DNA of 44,687 bases. It comes from an uncultured Candidatus Competibacteraceae bacterium. Its GTDB lineage: Bacteria; Pseudomonadota; Gammaproteobacteria; Competibacterales; Competibacteraceae. Position 1 is the first letter of the stretch. Each line of letters begins with the position of its first letter. The translations under genes and the position numbers were made by a program. Under the pieces are notes generated by a model. That model was not told where the DNA came from. It saw only the letters and a list, made by a program, of their open reading frames with translations, and did no database searches. Location of the stretch: assembly GCA_903879705.1 (NCBI GenBank), contig CAIRMO010000090.1:1-44687 (forward strand), read 5' to 3'. Shown piece after piece: positions 1 to 8,877 of the stretch.

Positions 1-68
1 AAAACAGGGTGATGATTATTAGAATTAATTAGGCGTTTTTGAACGCTTTGGGATTCTTTTATTCTTTT

Positions 69-797
69 TTATTGGACTATCCTAAAGCCGCTAATTGATC
101 CGCTTAAAATCAGCCTAAATACAGAGACCGGGAATTGCTGGGCTTGCACCGCCTCGTCCAGTCCGGCAAGGGCTAACCGGATGCGCCCAGGATCAGCGCC
201 CGGCGCAACGACAAAGTCATATTCCAGTTGCCGTTGATTGCCGTAATAAATCAAATCAATTCCGGGATAAACACTCTGTAATTGCACCTTGGCGTAAGTG
301 GCGACGCCAATTTGCCATTGATCGGGGTCATTCCCCCGGTAGTAATTGATCCGGGTCACCAAGGCGTCCAGACCGTTGATCCCCGGTTGAGAATTGGCGT
401 CCAGCAACCGCATCCGCAGCGTCGAAAGTTTGACGGCTGCCGGTTCCTGCTCGGCAACTGACCGGGTGCGGAAGTTGAAAACCGCCTCGTCAGGCGTCAG
501 GAACAGGGTGTAGCCAAGCCCACGAGAGACAAAGCGCACCTGCGGATCGGTTTGTCCCTGATTGGCTTCAAAGATCAGCGGCAACTTGGCAAAAGCGGCA
601 TTGATTGGGGTCCTGGCCACCGCCAGATCGGGCGACATTGCCGCTGTCGGGGACGTCAAGGAAGCGACGGAGGCTGTTGCCGACCAACGCGCCATCTGCT
701 CTGTCAGTAGCCCTGCGGCTAACGCCATAATGGCCAACAGGCTGCTCCATAAGGCGGTTCTGCGCCATCCTGCCAATCTCGTCTGCTGCGGTTTCAT
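69..797 (-). CDS. Truncated SBBP-repeat-type exported protein (N-terminal domain only)
   Basis: This 242-residue protein has an N-terminal hydrophobic segment at about residues 13-33, probably a signal peptide or anchor. A conserved block follows at about residues 72-107 (LIFEANQGQTDPQVRF, then GYTLFLT), and then LIYYGNQRQLEYDF with APGADPGRIRLAL near residues 180-210. These motifs are typical of the N-terminal domain of large SBBP (beta-propeller repeat) surface proteins. Known members continue for several hundred residues of repeats. Here the reading frame leaves the family pattern just after the APGAD segment, where an 'AQGN'-like motif is expected, and stops in an AT-rich tail. I infer a gene truncated by rearrangement, or a free-standing domain. 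Function unknown; it is probably secreted or surface-bound. Confidence 0.6.
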   Translation of the reverse strand: MKPQQTRLAGWRRTALWSSLLAIMALAAGLLTEQMARWSATASVASLTSPTAAMSPDLAVARTPINAAFAKLPLIFEANQGQTDPQVRFVSRGLGYTLFLTPDEAVFNFRTRSVAEQEPAAVKLSTLRMRLLDANSQPGINGLDALVTRINYYRGNDPDQWQIGVATYAKVQLQSVYPGIDLIYYGNQRQLEYDFVVAPGADPGRIRLALAGLDEAVQAQQFPVSVFRLILSGSISGFRIVQ

Positions 798-904
798 GCC
801 ATTTTCTCCAGGAATTGAAAGCGCCAGCCGCGTTGCAATGATCGCGCCACATTGCCATTCAGGGATGACCAGAAATCGGGGCCGAGAGACTTGGGTGGAT
901 GCAG

Positions 905-2017
905 CTACGGCAAATGCGGCCGTTCCAGATACTCGTGCGATTGCATTTCCTGCAAGCGGCTGACGGTACGCTGGAACTCAAACTTCAGCCGCTCGCCCCC
1001 GTACAATTCCAATGGCGGAGCGGCAGCGGACAGGATCAACTTCACTCCCCGGTCATAAAATTCATCCACCAGATTGATTAAGCGTCGCGCCTGATTTTCC
1101 ATCTGCCAGTCCATCACCGGCAGGTTGGAAATCAGCACGGTGTGAAAGCAGCGGGCGATTTCGATGTAGTCATTAGTGCCGCGCGGCCCGTCGCAAATCG
1201 CCCGGAAGTTGAACCAGACCACGCCATCCGCTTCACCCAGGGTTGGAATAAACCGGCCTTCAATTTCCAGATCGCCACCACGATGCCCCGGTTCCGGGGC
1301 TAAATGATTGAAAGCATTCTCTAATACACGGTCGGCCCGCTCATCCAGCGGCCAGTGATAAATCTCAGCCTTTTCCAGATAGCGCAGCCGATAATCCACC
1401 CCGCCGTCCACGTTCAAAGCATCCAGATTTTGTTTGATCAATTCAATTGCCGGCAAAAACCGCGCCCATTGCAAGCCACCCCGATACAGATCATCGGGCG
1501 GAATGTTGGAGGTAGTAATCAAGGTGACGTTATTGGCAAACAACTCTTTCAACAATCCGTACAGCAGCATGGCGTCAGTGATGTCGGCGACGAAGAATTC
1601 ATCAAGACAAATCACCTGCGCCCTTTCCGCAAAGCGGCGGGCAACGATCCGCAATGGATCCTGCTGATTTTTAAGCGCTTGCAATTCGGTGTGAACTGCC
1701 CGCATAAAACTGTGAAAGTGAATGCGCTGCTTGCGTTGCAACGGCAGGGCGTCAATAAAAGTATCGACCAGATAGGTTTTACCCCGGCCCACTCCGCCCC
1801 ACAGGTACAGTCCGCGCACGGGAAGTTTTTCGGCAGTCGCCGGTTGACTGCGCCCGGTCAGGCGGGCCAGCAATCCCGGTTTCTTATTAACCGCGAGTTG
1901 TGGCTGGGCCAGCAGTTGATCGTAGACTTTTTGCAGGGCATGAACCGCCCGTTCCTGGGCGGGATCGTGTTGAAAGCCTTCCTGTTGCAAATCGCGGCGA
2001 TAGCGTTCGTAGGGCAT
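905..2017 (-). CDS. zapE: Cell division protein ZapE (AFG1-like ATPase)
   Basis: ZapE is a P-loop ATPase of the AFG1/LACE1 family. In E. coli it associates with the Z-ring and is needed for division under stress. The 370-residue protein shows a Walker A motif GGVGRGKT at residues 74-81 and a Walker B motif VICLDEFFV at about 135-143. The family N-terminus (YERYRRDLQQEGFQHDPAQ) and the C-terminal region are full length. The ATG at 2017 has a weak GCGAG upstream. A 113-bp repeat element (2044-2156) lies only 26 bp upstream and separates zapE from cysQ on the same strand, so the zapE promoter, if separate, must be in or next to that element. Confidence 0.93.
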   Translation of the reverse strand: MPYERYRRDLQQEGFQHDPAQERAVHALQKVYDQLLAQPQLAVNKKPGLLARLTGRSQPATAEKLPVRGLYLWGGVGRGKTYLVDTFIDALPLQRKQRIHFHSFMRAVHTELQALKNQQDPLRIVARRFAERAQVICLDEFFVADITDAMLLYGLLKELFANNVTLITTSNIPPDDLYRGGLQWARFLPAIELIKQNLDALNVDGGVDYRLRYLEKAEIYHWPLDERADRVLENAFNHLAPEPGHRGGDLEIEGRFIPTLGEADGVVWFNFRAICDGPRGTNDYIEIARCFHTVLISNLPVMDWQMENQARRLINLVDEFYDRGVKLILSAAAPPLELYGGERLKFEFQRTVSRLQEMQSHEYLERPHLP

Positions 2018-2043
2018 GGCAAAACTCGCAAGCGGGTCAGATC

Positions 2044-2156
2044 TATAGGCATCCTAAACCGGTTGTAGAGATAGCACGGGCATCCAGGCCGTGTTCAGAC
2101 CACGGGCAGGATGCCCGTGCTACGATAAATTCCACAACTCAAGGCGGATTCCTATA
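2044..2156. repeat. 113-bp MITE-like element, copy 1
   Basis: The ends are imperfect 11-bp terminal inverted repeats (TATAGGCATCC at the left; GGATTCCTATA, the reverse of TATAGGAATCC, at the right). Inside is a perfect 14-bp inverted repeat, TAGCACGGGCATCC at 2072-2085 against 2109-2122, around a 23-base centre that pairs further. A second copy of the same length lies at 3103-3215 in the same orientation. The right end overlaps the last codons and stop of cysQ. No transposase is encoded, so it is non-autonomous. Confidence 0.8.
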
Positions 2157-2996
2157 GGGAGTGAACAGGGCTACCGCACGCGGCGGCAGAAAACTGGACC
2201 AGTCGCGGCTGGCGTCACCAAAGGCGAAAAAATCCGGGTTAATCAGCACTGGTCGGGCGTTGTAGCGCAACGGCCGCAACTGCATGTCGGTCAACTGACC
2301 ACCGGCTTCTTCGACAATGATTTGCGCAGCGGCAGTGTCCCATTCGCCGGTCGGGCCGAAGCGGGGATAGAGATCGGCCTCGCCCTCGGCGATCAGGCAG
2401 GATTTCAGGGCGCTGCCCATAAACAGATGCCGGTAGTCGCCGATCTGTTGCAAATACTCCTGCAAACGGCGGCTGCGGTAGGACGCCTGGCTACTCGTGA
2501 CCCGGATCGGCTGACGGCAGACCGTGCTGGCATGAATGCGGCGGGCCAATTGACCGCGCGGCTGTTTCCAGGCTCCGCCGCCGCGCCAAGCGTAATAGCA
2601 GGAACCCTCGACCGGCGGCACAATCAGCCCCAACACCGCTTCGTGTTGGTGAATCAGGGCGATGTTGACCGAAAAATGGTCGCTGTGGCGGATAAACTCG
2701 CGGGTGCCATCCAACGGATCGACCAGCCACAGCCACTCCCAGCGGCTGCGTTCGGCAAAGCTGACCTCGGAGGCTTCTTCGGACAGGATCGGGATGCCGG
2801 GACTCAACTCGGTCAGGCCGCGCAGGATGCAACGATGGGCGGTCATATCTGCTTCCGTCACTGGACTTTGATCGGCCTTGGCAGTGACGCTGAAGCCGCC
2901 GGCGTACACGGCCATGATCCGCCGCCCTGCTTCCCGGGCGATGGCCTGAACCGGCTCGACCAGCGCGGATAAATCCAGAGGGGGGGCGTCGCTCAT
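2139..2996 (-). CDS. cysQ: 3'(2'),5'-bisphosphate nucleotidase CysQ
   Basis: CysQ removes a phosphate from 3'-phosphoadenosine 5'-phosphate (PAP), the by-product of PAPS-dependent sulfate assimilation and sulfation. It belongs to the Mg-dependent, lithium-sensitive inositol monophosphatase superfamily. The metal-binding motif DPLDGT is present in WLVDPLDGTREF, preceded by ILSEEAS. The second signature, WDTAAAQIIVEEAGG, is near the C-terminus. I chose the ATG at 2996 because GAGG lies 11 bases upstream; a TTG at 3017 would add seven residues but has no ribosome site. The final residues (PYRNPP) and the TGA stop lie inside repeat copy 1, so the native C-terminus was probably altered by that insertion. 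Confidence 0.9.
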   Translation of the reverse strand: MSDAPPLDLSALVEPVQAIAREAGRRIMAVYAGGFSVTAKADQSPVTEADMTAHRCILRGLTELSPGIPILSEEASEVSFAERSRWEWLWLVDPLDGTREFIRHSDHFSVNIALIHQHEAVLGLIVPPVEGSCYYAWRGGGAWKQPRGQLARRIHASTVCRQPIRVTSSQASYRSRRLQEYLQQIGDYRHLFMGSALKSCLIAEGEADLYPRFGPTGEWDTAAAQIIVEEAGGQLTDMQLRPLRYNARPVLINPDFFAFGDASRDWSSFLPPRAVALFTPYRNPP

Positions 2997-3102
2997 GACG
3001 CGGGGAACCTCGTGCAAGGAATCAGGAAGATGAATGCTGCATTGCAGTCGGGTTTAATTCTACACAATTCAACCTCAAGCCGGTTGCCGGCGGAGTTCAA
3101 AT

Positions 3103-3215
3103 TATAGGCATCCTAAACCGGTTGTAGAGGTAGAACGGGCATCCTGCCCCTGTTTAGCCCACGGGCAAGATGCCCGTGCTACGATAAATTCCACCACTTG
3201 AGTCGGATTCCTGTA
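3103..3215. repeat. 113-bp MITE-like element, copy 2
   Basis: Same length, ends and internal palindrome as the copy at 2044-2156. The left end is TATAGGCATCC and the right end GGATTCCTGTA. The internal arms at 3131-3144 and 3168-3181 are slightly diverged from each other. The last base is the A of the yrfG ATG, so the element forms the whole immediate upstream region of yrfG. The two copies bracket cysQ as direct repeats. Confidence 0.8.
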
Positions 3216-3880
3216 TGACCTTGCAGTTGCCCTGGACGCAGATTAAGACCGTGCTGCTGGATATGGACGGCACCCTGCTCGATTTGCGGTTTGACAATCA
3301 TTTCTGGCGGGAACTGGCGCCACTGCGCTACGCCGAACGGCATGGTCTGACGCTGGCCGAGGCGCAGGTTGCGCTAAAAACCCGTACCGAGGCCATCGAG
3401 GGCACCCTCAACTGGTATTGCCTGGATTACTGGAGTCGGGAACTGGCGCTGGACATCATGGTGATCAAGCGCGAGATCGCGCATCTGATCGCAGTCCATC
3501 CCCATGTGTTGAGCTTCCTCAAGGCCCTCGGCAGCGCCGGCAAGCGGATTGTCCTCGTCACTAATGCGCATCCGCACAGTCTGGCGCTGAAGATGGAGCA
3601 AACCCGGTTGGCCGGTTATTTCGACGCGATGATCTGCGCCCACGATCTGGGGCTGGTGAAGGAACAGCCGGAATTCTGGCCGCGCTTGCAGAAAATCGAG
3701 CCGTTTGATCCGGCCATGACCCTGCTGGTGGACGACAATCCGGCGATTTTGTATACGGCGCGGGCTTATGGCATCGCCCATCTGGTAACGGTGTTGCAGC
3801 CGGACTCCGGTGATCCGCCCCGTCTGCCCGGTGAGTTTCCGGCGATTCAGTATTTTTCGGAATTGTTGCCGGTCAGTTGA
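3215..3880 (+). CDS. yrfG: HAD-family GMP/IMP nucleotidase YrfG
   Basis: This is a 221-residue haloacid-dehalogenase-type phosphatase. Motif I is LLDMDGTLLD near residues 14-23, with both catalytic aspartates. Motif II lies in IVLVTNAHP, and the motif III/IV acidic pair in LLVDDNPAIL. The whole sequence, including FWRELAPLRYAERHG and GTLNWYCLDYWS, fits the YrfG group, which hydrolyses GMP and IMP to nucleosides. It is divergent from cysQ. In many gammaproteobacteria cysQ, nudE and yrfG are neighbours; nudE is absent here and repeat copy 2 sits in the gap. No clear Shine-Dalgarno site precedes the ATG, whose A is the last base of the repeat. Confidence 0.88.
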   Translation: MTLQLPWTQIKTVLLDMDGTLLDLRFDNHFWRELAPLRYAERHGLTLAEAQVALKTRTEAIEGTLNWYCLDYWSRELALDIMVIKREIAHLIAVHPHVLSFLKALGSAGKRIVLVTNAHPHSLALKMEQTRLAGYFDAMICAHDLGLVKEQPEFWPRLQKIEPFDPAMTLLVDDNPAILYTARAYGIAHLVTVLQPDSGDPPRLPGEFPAIQYFSELLPVS

Positions 3881-3953
3881 TTAAATGGCAAGCCCGCTGG
3901 AATAAACCGATCTTCCACTTCTTTATATTCAGCGGGACAGCAATTTTAATCAA
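3877..3953 (+). terminator. Long imperfect hairpin overlapping the yrfG stop codon
   Basis: Outer arms are TTGATTAAA (3877-3885) and TTTAATCAA (3945-3953). Inner arms are CCCGCTGGAATA (3893-3904) and TATTCAGCGGG (3926-3936), which pair with one bulged base. The yrfG TGA lies in the left outer arm. There is no T-run, so it may be a stabilising hairpin or a small mobile palindrome instead of a classic terminator. The rest of the gap to 4055 is AT-rich and shows nothing else. Confidence 0.5.
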
Positions 3954-4055
3954 CTTGCGGGAAATTTAACGGAGTCGGAACACGGTTGATCCATTTCTTC
4001 GTTATTTTATTCGTGTAAATTTTCCCGTAATCACGGTCAGATCGGACGCCTATAT

Positions 4056-6281
4056 TCATTGTCCGCCGCGCCGTTTACCACTGCCGCACGGACTGCCTTG
4101 AGTGAAAGCGCGCGCTGGTTTTGAATCAACCCTGCCGCCTTTTTTCAGCGGGGGAGTACGGTCAGCGCGAGGCGGCAACCCGGTATGCTGCGTCAGAATG
4201 GTTTGTTGCCCATGCTTGCGGCCCATTCGCACACCTTCGCCGCCATTGGCTCCGACGCCAGCCGGTTGCCAAATCGGAATCAGATGCCGTTTGCCATTGC
4301 CGATTAAATCCGCCCGGCCCATATTTTTAAGCGCCTCACGCAGCAGCGGCCAATTGGCGGCATCGTGATAGCGCAAAAAAGCTTTATGCAAGCGCCGTTG
4401 TTTCAGACCCTTAGCCGAAAACACCCTTTCGCCCCGGTCACGGTGAATACCTTTAAGCGGATTGTGTCCGCTGTAATACATCGCAGTCGCTAAGGCCATT
4501 GGACTCGGCAGAAAAGCCTGCACCTGATCTGCACGAAAACCATTGCGCTTTAGCCAGAGTGCCAGATTGAGCATATCTTCATCAGTGGTTCCCGGATGAG
4601 CGGCAATAAAATAGGGAATTAAATACTGTTCTTTGCCGGCTTCGCGTGAATACTGGTCGAACAATTCCTTGAACTGGTCATATGCGCCTATCCCCGGTTT
4701 CATCATTTTCGCCAATGGCCCGGCTTCGGTATGTTCCGGGGCGATCTTCAAATAGCCACCAACGTGGTGCGTTGCCAGTTCTCGCACATAAGCCGGATCG
4801 CGCACCGCCAAATCATAACGAACCCCGGATGCAATGAGTACCTTTTTCACGCCCGGCAGTTCCCGCGCCTGACGATACAAGCCCATTAACGCCGAATGAT
4901 CGGTATTCAGATTCTGGCAAATAGCCGGGTAAACACAGGACAGTTTCCGGCAACTCTGCTCAATGTCCCGTGATTTGCAGGCAATACGGTACATGTTGGC
5001 AGTCGGCCCGCCCAAATCGGAAATCACGCCAGTAAAGCCAGGCGTTTTATCCCGAATCTCTTCAATTTCACGCAGAATCGAATGTTCCGAGCGGGATTGA
5101 ATAATCCGGCCCTCATGTTCCGTGATAGAACAGAAGGTGCAGCCACCAAAACAGCCGCGCATGATATTGACTGAGAACCGGATCATGTCATAAGCCGGAA
5201 TCCGCGCTTCGCCGTAGCTAAAATGCGGGACGCGGGCATAGGGCAGATCAAAGACTGCGTCCATTTCGGCGGTGCTTAATGGGATGGGCGGCGGATTGAT
5301 CCAGACTTCGCGGTTGCCGTGACGCTGAACCAGTGCGCGGGCATTACCGGGATTGGTCTCCAGATGCAATAACCGCGAGGCGTGGGCATATAAAACCGGA
5401 TCGCTTTTAACCTGTTCGTAGCCAGGCAGGCGGATCACCGATTTGGCGCGATCATGGCGAACGGGAGGACGGCGGACAGCGATCCTTTTCACTCCCGGTT
5501 CAACTCCAGCTGCTGGGTAAAGCGAGTAAGGATCGGGATGCGGTTCTACCGGGCCGGCTCGATCCAGTTCAGTCGAATCGATTTCCAGCCCGTCTTCCGG
5601 CCAGTCGCCGCTCTGAATAAACGCCGTGCCACGCAGATCGCGCATGGCTTTGAGAGACTCGCCGGCGGCGGCGCGGTGCGCGATTTCGACGATGGCCCGC
5701 TCGGCGTTGCCATACAGCAGCAGATCGGCCTTGGCGTCCAGCAGAATCGACCGCCGCACCGTGTCCGACCAGTAGTCGTAATGGGCGATGCGGCGCAGAC
5801 TGGCCTCAATGCCGCCAATCACGACCGGCGCGCCGGGATAGGCTTCCCGGCAGCGCTGGCTGTAAACGATCACCGCCCGATCCGGACGTTGGCCGCCTTC
5901 GTCATTAGGGGTATAGGCATCGTTATGCCGTAGCCGCCGATCCGAGGTGTAGCGGTTGACCATCGAGTCCATGTTGCCAGCAGTCACGCCGAACCACAGA
6001 TGGGGTTGGCCGAGCGCCCGAAACGCGGCGGCGGACGTCCAGTCCGGTTGGGCGATGATGCCAACCCGAAAGCCGTGCGCCTCCAGCAGCCGACCGATGA
6101 TCGCCATGCCAAAACTGGGATGATCAACATAGGCATCGCCAGTGACGAGGATAATGTCGCAGGAATCCCAGCCGAGCGTGTCCATCTCAGCGCGGGACAT
6201 GGGCAAGAACGGCGCAACGCCAAATCGGGCGGCCCAATAACGGCGATGGGAAAACAGGGTGGGAGTCGTAGGCATGGCCAT
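4056..6281 (-). CDS. ygiQ: YgiQ-family radical SAM protein
   Basis: This 741-residue protein of the UPF0313/YgiQ family has three parts. The N-terminal region includes [11 protein letters not shown] and [16 protein letters not shown]. The radical SAM core carries the 4Fe-4S ligands C377, C381 and C384 in [11 protein letters not shown]. The C-terminal region includes [14 protein letters not shown]. Family members have no firmly established substrate. The last ~40 residues are rich in Gly, Arg and Lys and look poorly conserved. The start could be the ATG at 6281 or the one two codons on, at 6275; neither has a strong ribosome site. It converges with yrfG. Confidence 0.92.
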   Translation of the reverse strand: MAMPTTPTLFSHRRYWAARFGVAPFLPMSRAEMDTLGWDSCDIILVTGDAYVDHPSFGMAIIGRLLEAHGFRVGIIAQPDWTSAAAFRALGQPHLWFGVTAGNMDSMVNRYTSDRRLRHNDAYTPNDEGGQRPDRAVIVYSQRCREAYPGAPVVIGGIEASLRRIAHYDYWSDTVRRSILLDAKADLLLYGNAERAIVEIAHRAAAGESLKAMRDLRGTAFIQSGDWPEDGLEIDSTELDRAGPVEPHPDPYSLYPAAGVEPGVKRIAVRRPPVRHDRAKSVIRLPGYEQVKSDPVLYAHASRLLHLETNPGNARALVQRHGNREVWINPPPIPLSTAEMDAVFDLPYARVPHFSYGEARIPAYDMIRFSVNIMRGCFGGCTFCSITEHEGRIIQSRSEHSILREIEEIRDKTPGFTGVISDLGGPTANMYRIACKSRDIEQSCRKLSCVYPAICQNLNTDHSALMGLYRQARELPGVKKVLIASGVRYDLAVRDPAYVRELATHHVGGYLKIAPEHTEAGPLAKMMKPGIGAYDQFKELFDQYSREAGKEQYLIPYFIAAHPGTTDEDMLNLALWLKRNGFRADQVQAFLPSPMALATAMYYSGHNPLKGIHRDRGERVFSAKGLKQRRLHKAFLRYHDAANWPLLREALKNMGRADLIGNGKRHLIPIWQPAGVGANGGEGVRMGRKHGQQTILTQHTGLPPRADRTPPLKKGGRVDSKPARAFTQGSPCGSGKRRGGQ

Positions 6282-6382
6282 CCAGACGGCGCGAAGCCGA
6301 TTGCCGGGGAAAGAGATTGGAAATAATGACGGGGGCGGCCAATCAGGGCAATGCCCGTGCGACTGGATGGCGACCTGCTACC

Positions 6383-6500
6383 GTTTCCCGATAGATTTTA
6401 TCTTTTTCAGGTCAAAAACCACCCCGTTCGTCATACCTGCATTCGCGGGAATGACGGAACCCGGGAGACCTGAATGCGAAAACCTACTGGAAATGGGTAG
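6383..6500 (+). repeat. Dispersed repeat, copy A (forward, internally deleted)
   Basis: The segment begins GTTTCCCGATAGATTTTATC, runs through TCAGGTCAAAAACCACC and CGTCATACCTGC, and ends CTGGAAATGGGTAG. Its reverse complement matches 8641-8802, which carries about 44 extra bases between GTCATACC and the ATTCGCGG arm. The central CGTCATACC...GGAATGACGG part is the short palindrome commonly seen as a dispersed intergenic repeat in proteobacteria. It occupies the ygiQ-hemH gap (6282-6578); I see no gene there. Confidence 0.75.
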
Positions 6501-6578
6501 GCATTCTGATTAAAAATGCCCGGCAACCTAAAATCCTGTGCTTTGATCATGGCGCTGCGGTGCCGAGGCCCGATAACA

Positions 6579-7697
6579 ATGGCGACGATGACCACCGTTC
6601 CGCAGCGTTTCAGCCACGATCAGCCCGCGGGTACCGGCATCCTGCTGACCAGTCTGGGGACGCCTGATGCGCCGACTGCTGCCGCAGTGCGCCGCTATCT
6701 GGCTGAATTTCTGTGGGATTCGCGGGTAGTGGAACTGCCTCGTCCACTGTGGTGGCTGATTCTCCACGGCATCATTCTGCGCTTCCGTCCGGCCCGCTCC
6801 GCACGCAAGTACCGCACCATCTGGACTGCAAACGGTTCGCCGTTACTGGCGATCACCCGCCAGCAGGCGACCGCGGTTACCGCGGCGCTGGCGGAATCAT
6901 GCCCCGGGCCGGTGCGGGTTGCGGTCGGAATGCGCTACGGCAACCCGTCCATTGCCTCGGCGCTGGTTGAATTGCAGGCTGCCGGGGTGCGCAGGCTGCT
7001 GATTTTGCCGCTGTATCCGCAATACTCCGCCGCCACAGTGGCTTCTACTTTCGATGCGGTCGCCGCCGAGCTGCGGACCTGGCGCTGGCTGCCGGAACTG
7101 CGGTTCATCAGCCATTACCACGATGATCCCGGCTATCTGGACGCCCTGACGGACGCCATTCGCGCTGCTCGCCTTGAAACCCCCGCGGAACGGCTGCTGT
7201 TCTCGTTCCACGGGCTACCCAAACGGAATTTGCTGGCCGGCGATCCCTATCATTGCCAGTGTCACCAGACGGCCCGGCTGGTCGCGGAACGGCTGGGACT
7301 TCAACCCGAGGCGTGGGCGGTGGCGTTCCAGTCCCGGTTTGGCCGCGCTGAGTGGCTACAACCCTATGCCAGCACGTTGCTGGCCGAATGGGCGCGAACC
7401 GGAGTCAAACGGGTGGCGGTGGTCTGCCCTGGGTTCGCGGCGGATTGTCTCGAAACCCTGGAAGAGATCGCGGTGGAAAATCGCCAGACGTTCCTGGACG
7501 CTGGCGGCGAGCGTTACCGCTATCTGCCCGCTTTAAATGCCGCGCCGGCCCATATTGCCGCGCTGACCGCGCTGATTCACCGCCACGCCGCCGGCTGGCC
7601 GGAATTCAACCCCGATTACGATGCCCGTGCGGTTATGGCCGAAGACACCGCTCGTTGTCGTCGGGCGCTGGCGATGGGAGCTGAGATCCCGCGCTAA
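6579..7697 (+). CDS. hemH: Ferrochelatase
   Basis: Ferrochelatase inserts Fe2+ into protoporphyrin IX, the last step of protoheme synthesis. The 372-residue protein shows GILLTSLGTPDAP at its start, ILPLYPQYS and the catalytic-histidine motif FSFHGLPKR. The acidic motif CLETLEEIAVENR near the C-terminus completes the active site. The frame is open upstream to 6516, but I chose the ATG at 6579 because GAGG lies at 6565-6568 and the family N-terminus begins just after. It is bracketed, together with yihY, by inverted copies of a dispersed repeat. Its last 65 bases overlap the 3' end of yihY tail to tail. Confidence 0.95.
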   Translation: MATMTTVPQRFSHDQPAGTGILLTSLGTPDAPTAAAVRRYLAEFLWDSRVVELPRPLWWLILHGIILRFRPARSARKYRTIWTANGSPLLAITRQQATAVTAALAESCPGPVRVAVGMRYGNPSIASALVELQAAGVRRLLILPLYPQYSAATVASTFDAVAAELRTWRWLPELRFISHYHDDPGYLDALTDAIRAARLETPAERLLFSFHGLPKRNLLAGDPYHCQCHQTARLVAERLGLQPEAWAVAFQSRFGRAEWLQPYASTLLAEWARTGVKRVAVVCPGFAADCLETLEEIAVENRQTFLDAGGERYRYLPALNAAPAHIAALTALIHRHAAGWPEFNPDYDARAVMAEDTARCRRALAMGAEIPR

Positions 7698-8556
7698 ACT
7701 CCGGCAGCAGCCGTTCGTACTCGGCGATCACTTGCGCTCCCAGCAAAATAATGACGCCCATGGCGTCCAGGGTCATCAGCACAATCACCACGCCGGCCAG
7801 CGACCCGTACACCACGTTCACCGCCGACAGGTTGGCGAGATACCACACCAGCCCAGCGCGCACCCCTTCCCACAGCAATCCGGCAATTACGCCGCCGAGC
7901 AGCGCATGCCGCCACGGCAGCCGACCGACCGGCATCAACCGATAAATCAGGGTCAGCACCGCGATCTGGCTCAATAACCCGACGGCGTACAGCGCCAGCG
8001 TCTGCAACCCGCTTAATGACCATTGCCCGCCAAACAACCGAATCTCGCCGATGATCAGGCCTTGCAGTAATCCGATGAACAGACTCATCGCCAGCAGACC
8101 AAACCCCAGCAGTAGCACGGCCAGGTAGGGCAACAACAGTGACATCAGCCAGTTCCGCTGATGGACGGTATGGCGGTGAGAAAAAATGACGGTCATGGCG
8201 TTTTCCAGCGCCCCGAAGGCGGCGGCGCTGAACAATAACAAGGTTCCAGCCATCGTCCAGCCCAATACCTGTCGTTGCCCGAGAAATTGAGCGACCTGGT
8301 TCAGAATCAGATCGGACTCGCCGGGAACCAGTTGCTCCAGATAACGGTGCAGCAAATCGAGCAGTTGCGCTTCATTGATCACCTGTGACAGCGCGACCAG
8401 CAGCAGGATCACCAGAGGAACCAGCGCCAGCAGCGCGTAGTAGGCAATGGCCGCGGCCAGCAATAAGCCCCGATGGACTTGAAATTGACGCAACACCCGG
8501 CCGATAAATATCAGCGGGTGGCGGAGAATAAAACAGACTGGGGACGGACAAGGCAT
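7633..8556 (-). CDS. yihY: YihY/BrkB-family inner-membrane protein
   Basis: The protein has about six membrane-spanning segments. The first is around LLLAAAIAYYALLALVPLVI, which carries the AxAYYxLLALxPL signature of the YihY/virulence factor BrkB family. Further segments include TMAGTLLLFSAAAFGALEN and LYAVGLLSQIAVLTLIYRL. The biochemical role is unknown; the family was once mis-assigned as RNase BN. I give the ATG at 8556; a TTG at 8589 would add 11 residues, and neither has a clear ribosome site. The hydrophilic tail overlaps the last 65 bases of hemH. Confidence 0.88.
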   Translation of the reverse strand: MPCPSPVCFILRHPLIFIGRVLRQFQVHRGLLLAAAIAYYALLALVPLVILLLVALSQVINEAQLLDLLHRYLEQLVPGESDLILNQVAQFLGQRQVLGWTMAGTLLLFSAAAFGALENAMTVIFSHRHTVHQRNWLMSLLLPYLAVLLLGFGLLAMSLFIGLLQGLIIGEIRLFGGQWSLSGLQTLALYAVGLLSQIAVLTLIYRLMPVGRLPWRHALLGGVIAGLLWEGVRAGLVWYLANLSAVNVVYGSLAGVVIVLMTLDAMGVIILLGAQVIAEYERLLPEFSAGSQLPSPAPDDNERCLRP

Positions 8557-8640
8557 GGTGGGCGCGCTCGCGGAGAATAATTGGGACAATCATGCCAAAG
8601 TAGGCCGGTTTTAACATGACATTCAGCACCGATTTATTGC

Positions 8641-8802
8641 TATACCCATTTCCAGCAGGTTTTCGTATTTAGGTCTCCCGAGTTCCGTCATTTCCGCGAA
8701 TGCGGGAATCCAGTCCGCCGCTGAAAAACGGGATACCTGCTTTCGCGGGTATGACGAACGGAGTGGTTTTTGACCTGAAAAAGATAAAATTTATCGGGAA
8801 AC
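8641..8802 (-). repeat. Dispersed repeat, copy B (reverse, longer)
   Basis: Read on the minus strand it starts GTTTCCCGATAAATTTTATC, continues TCAGGTCAAAAACCACTCC and ends CTGGAAATGGGTATA. It matches copy A at 6383-6500 in the opposite orientation. It holds two tandem palindromic units (GTCATACCCGCGAAAGC and CGCATTCGCGGAAATGACGG), of which copy A keeps only a fused one. It fills the gap between the starts of yihY and the patatin gene. Confidence 0.75.
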
Positions 8803-8877
8803 AGTATGATGTGAAGCCGGTATTCACCACTGATCTGGTGCGTTTTTCTGCTTCCAGCCCGCCGCGACGATCAACCC

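Noticed and set aside
2091-2972. A 293-codon plus-strand frame opposite cysQ
   Set aside because: It is a shadow of cysQ, which carries all the catalytic motifs on the minus strand.
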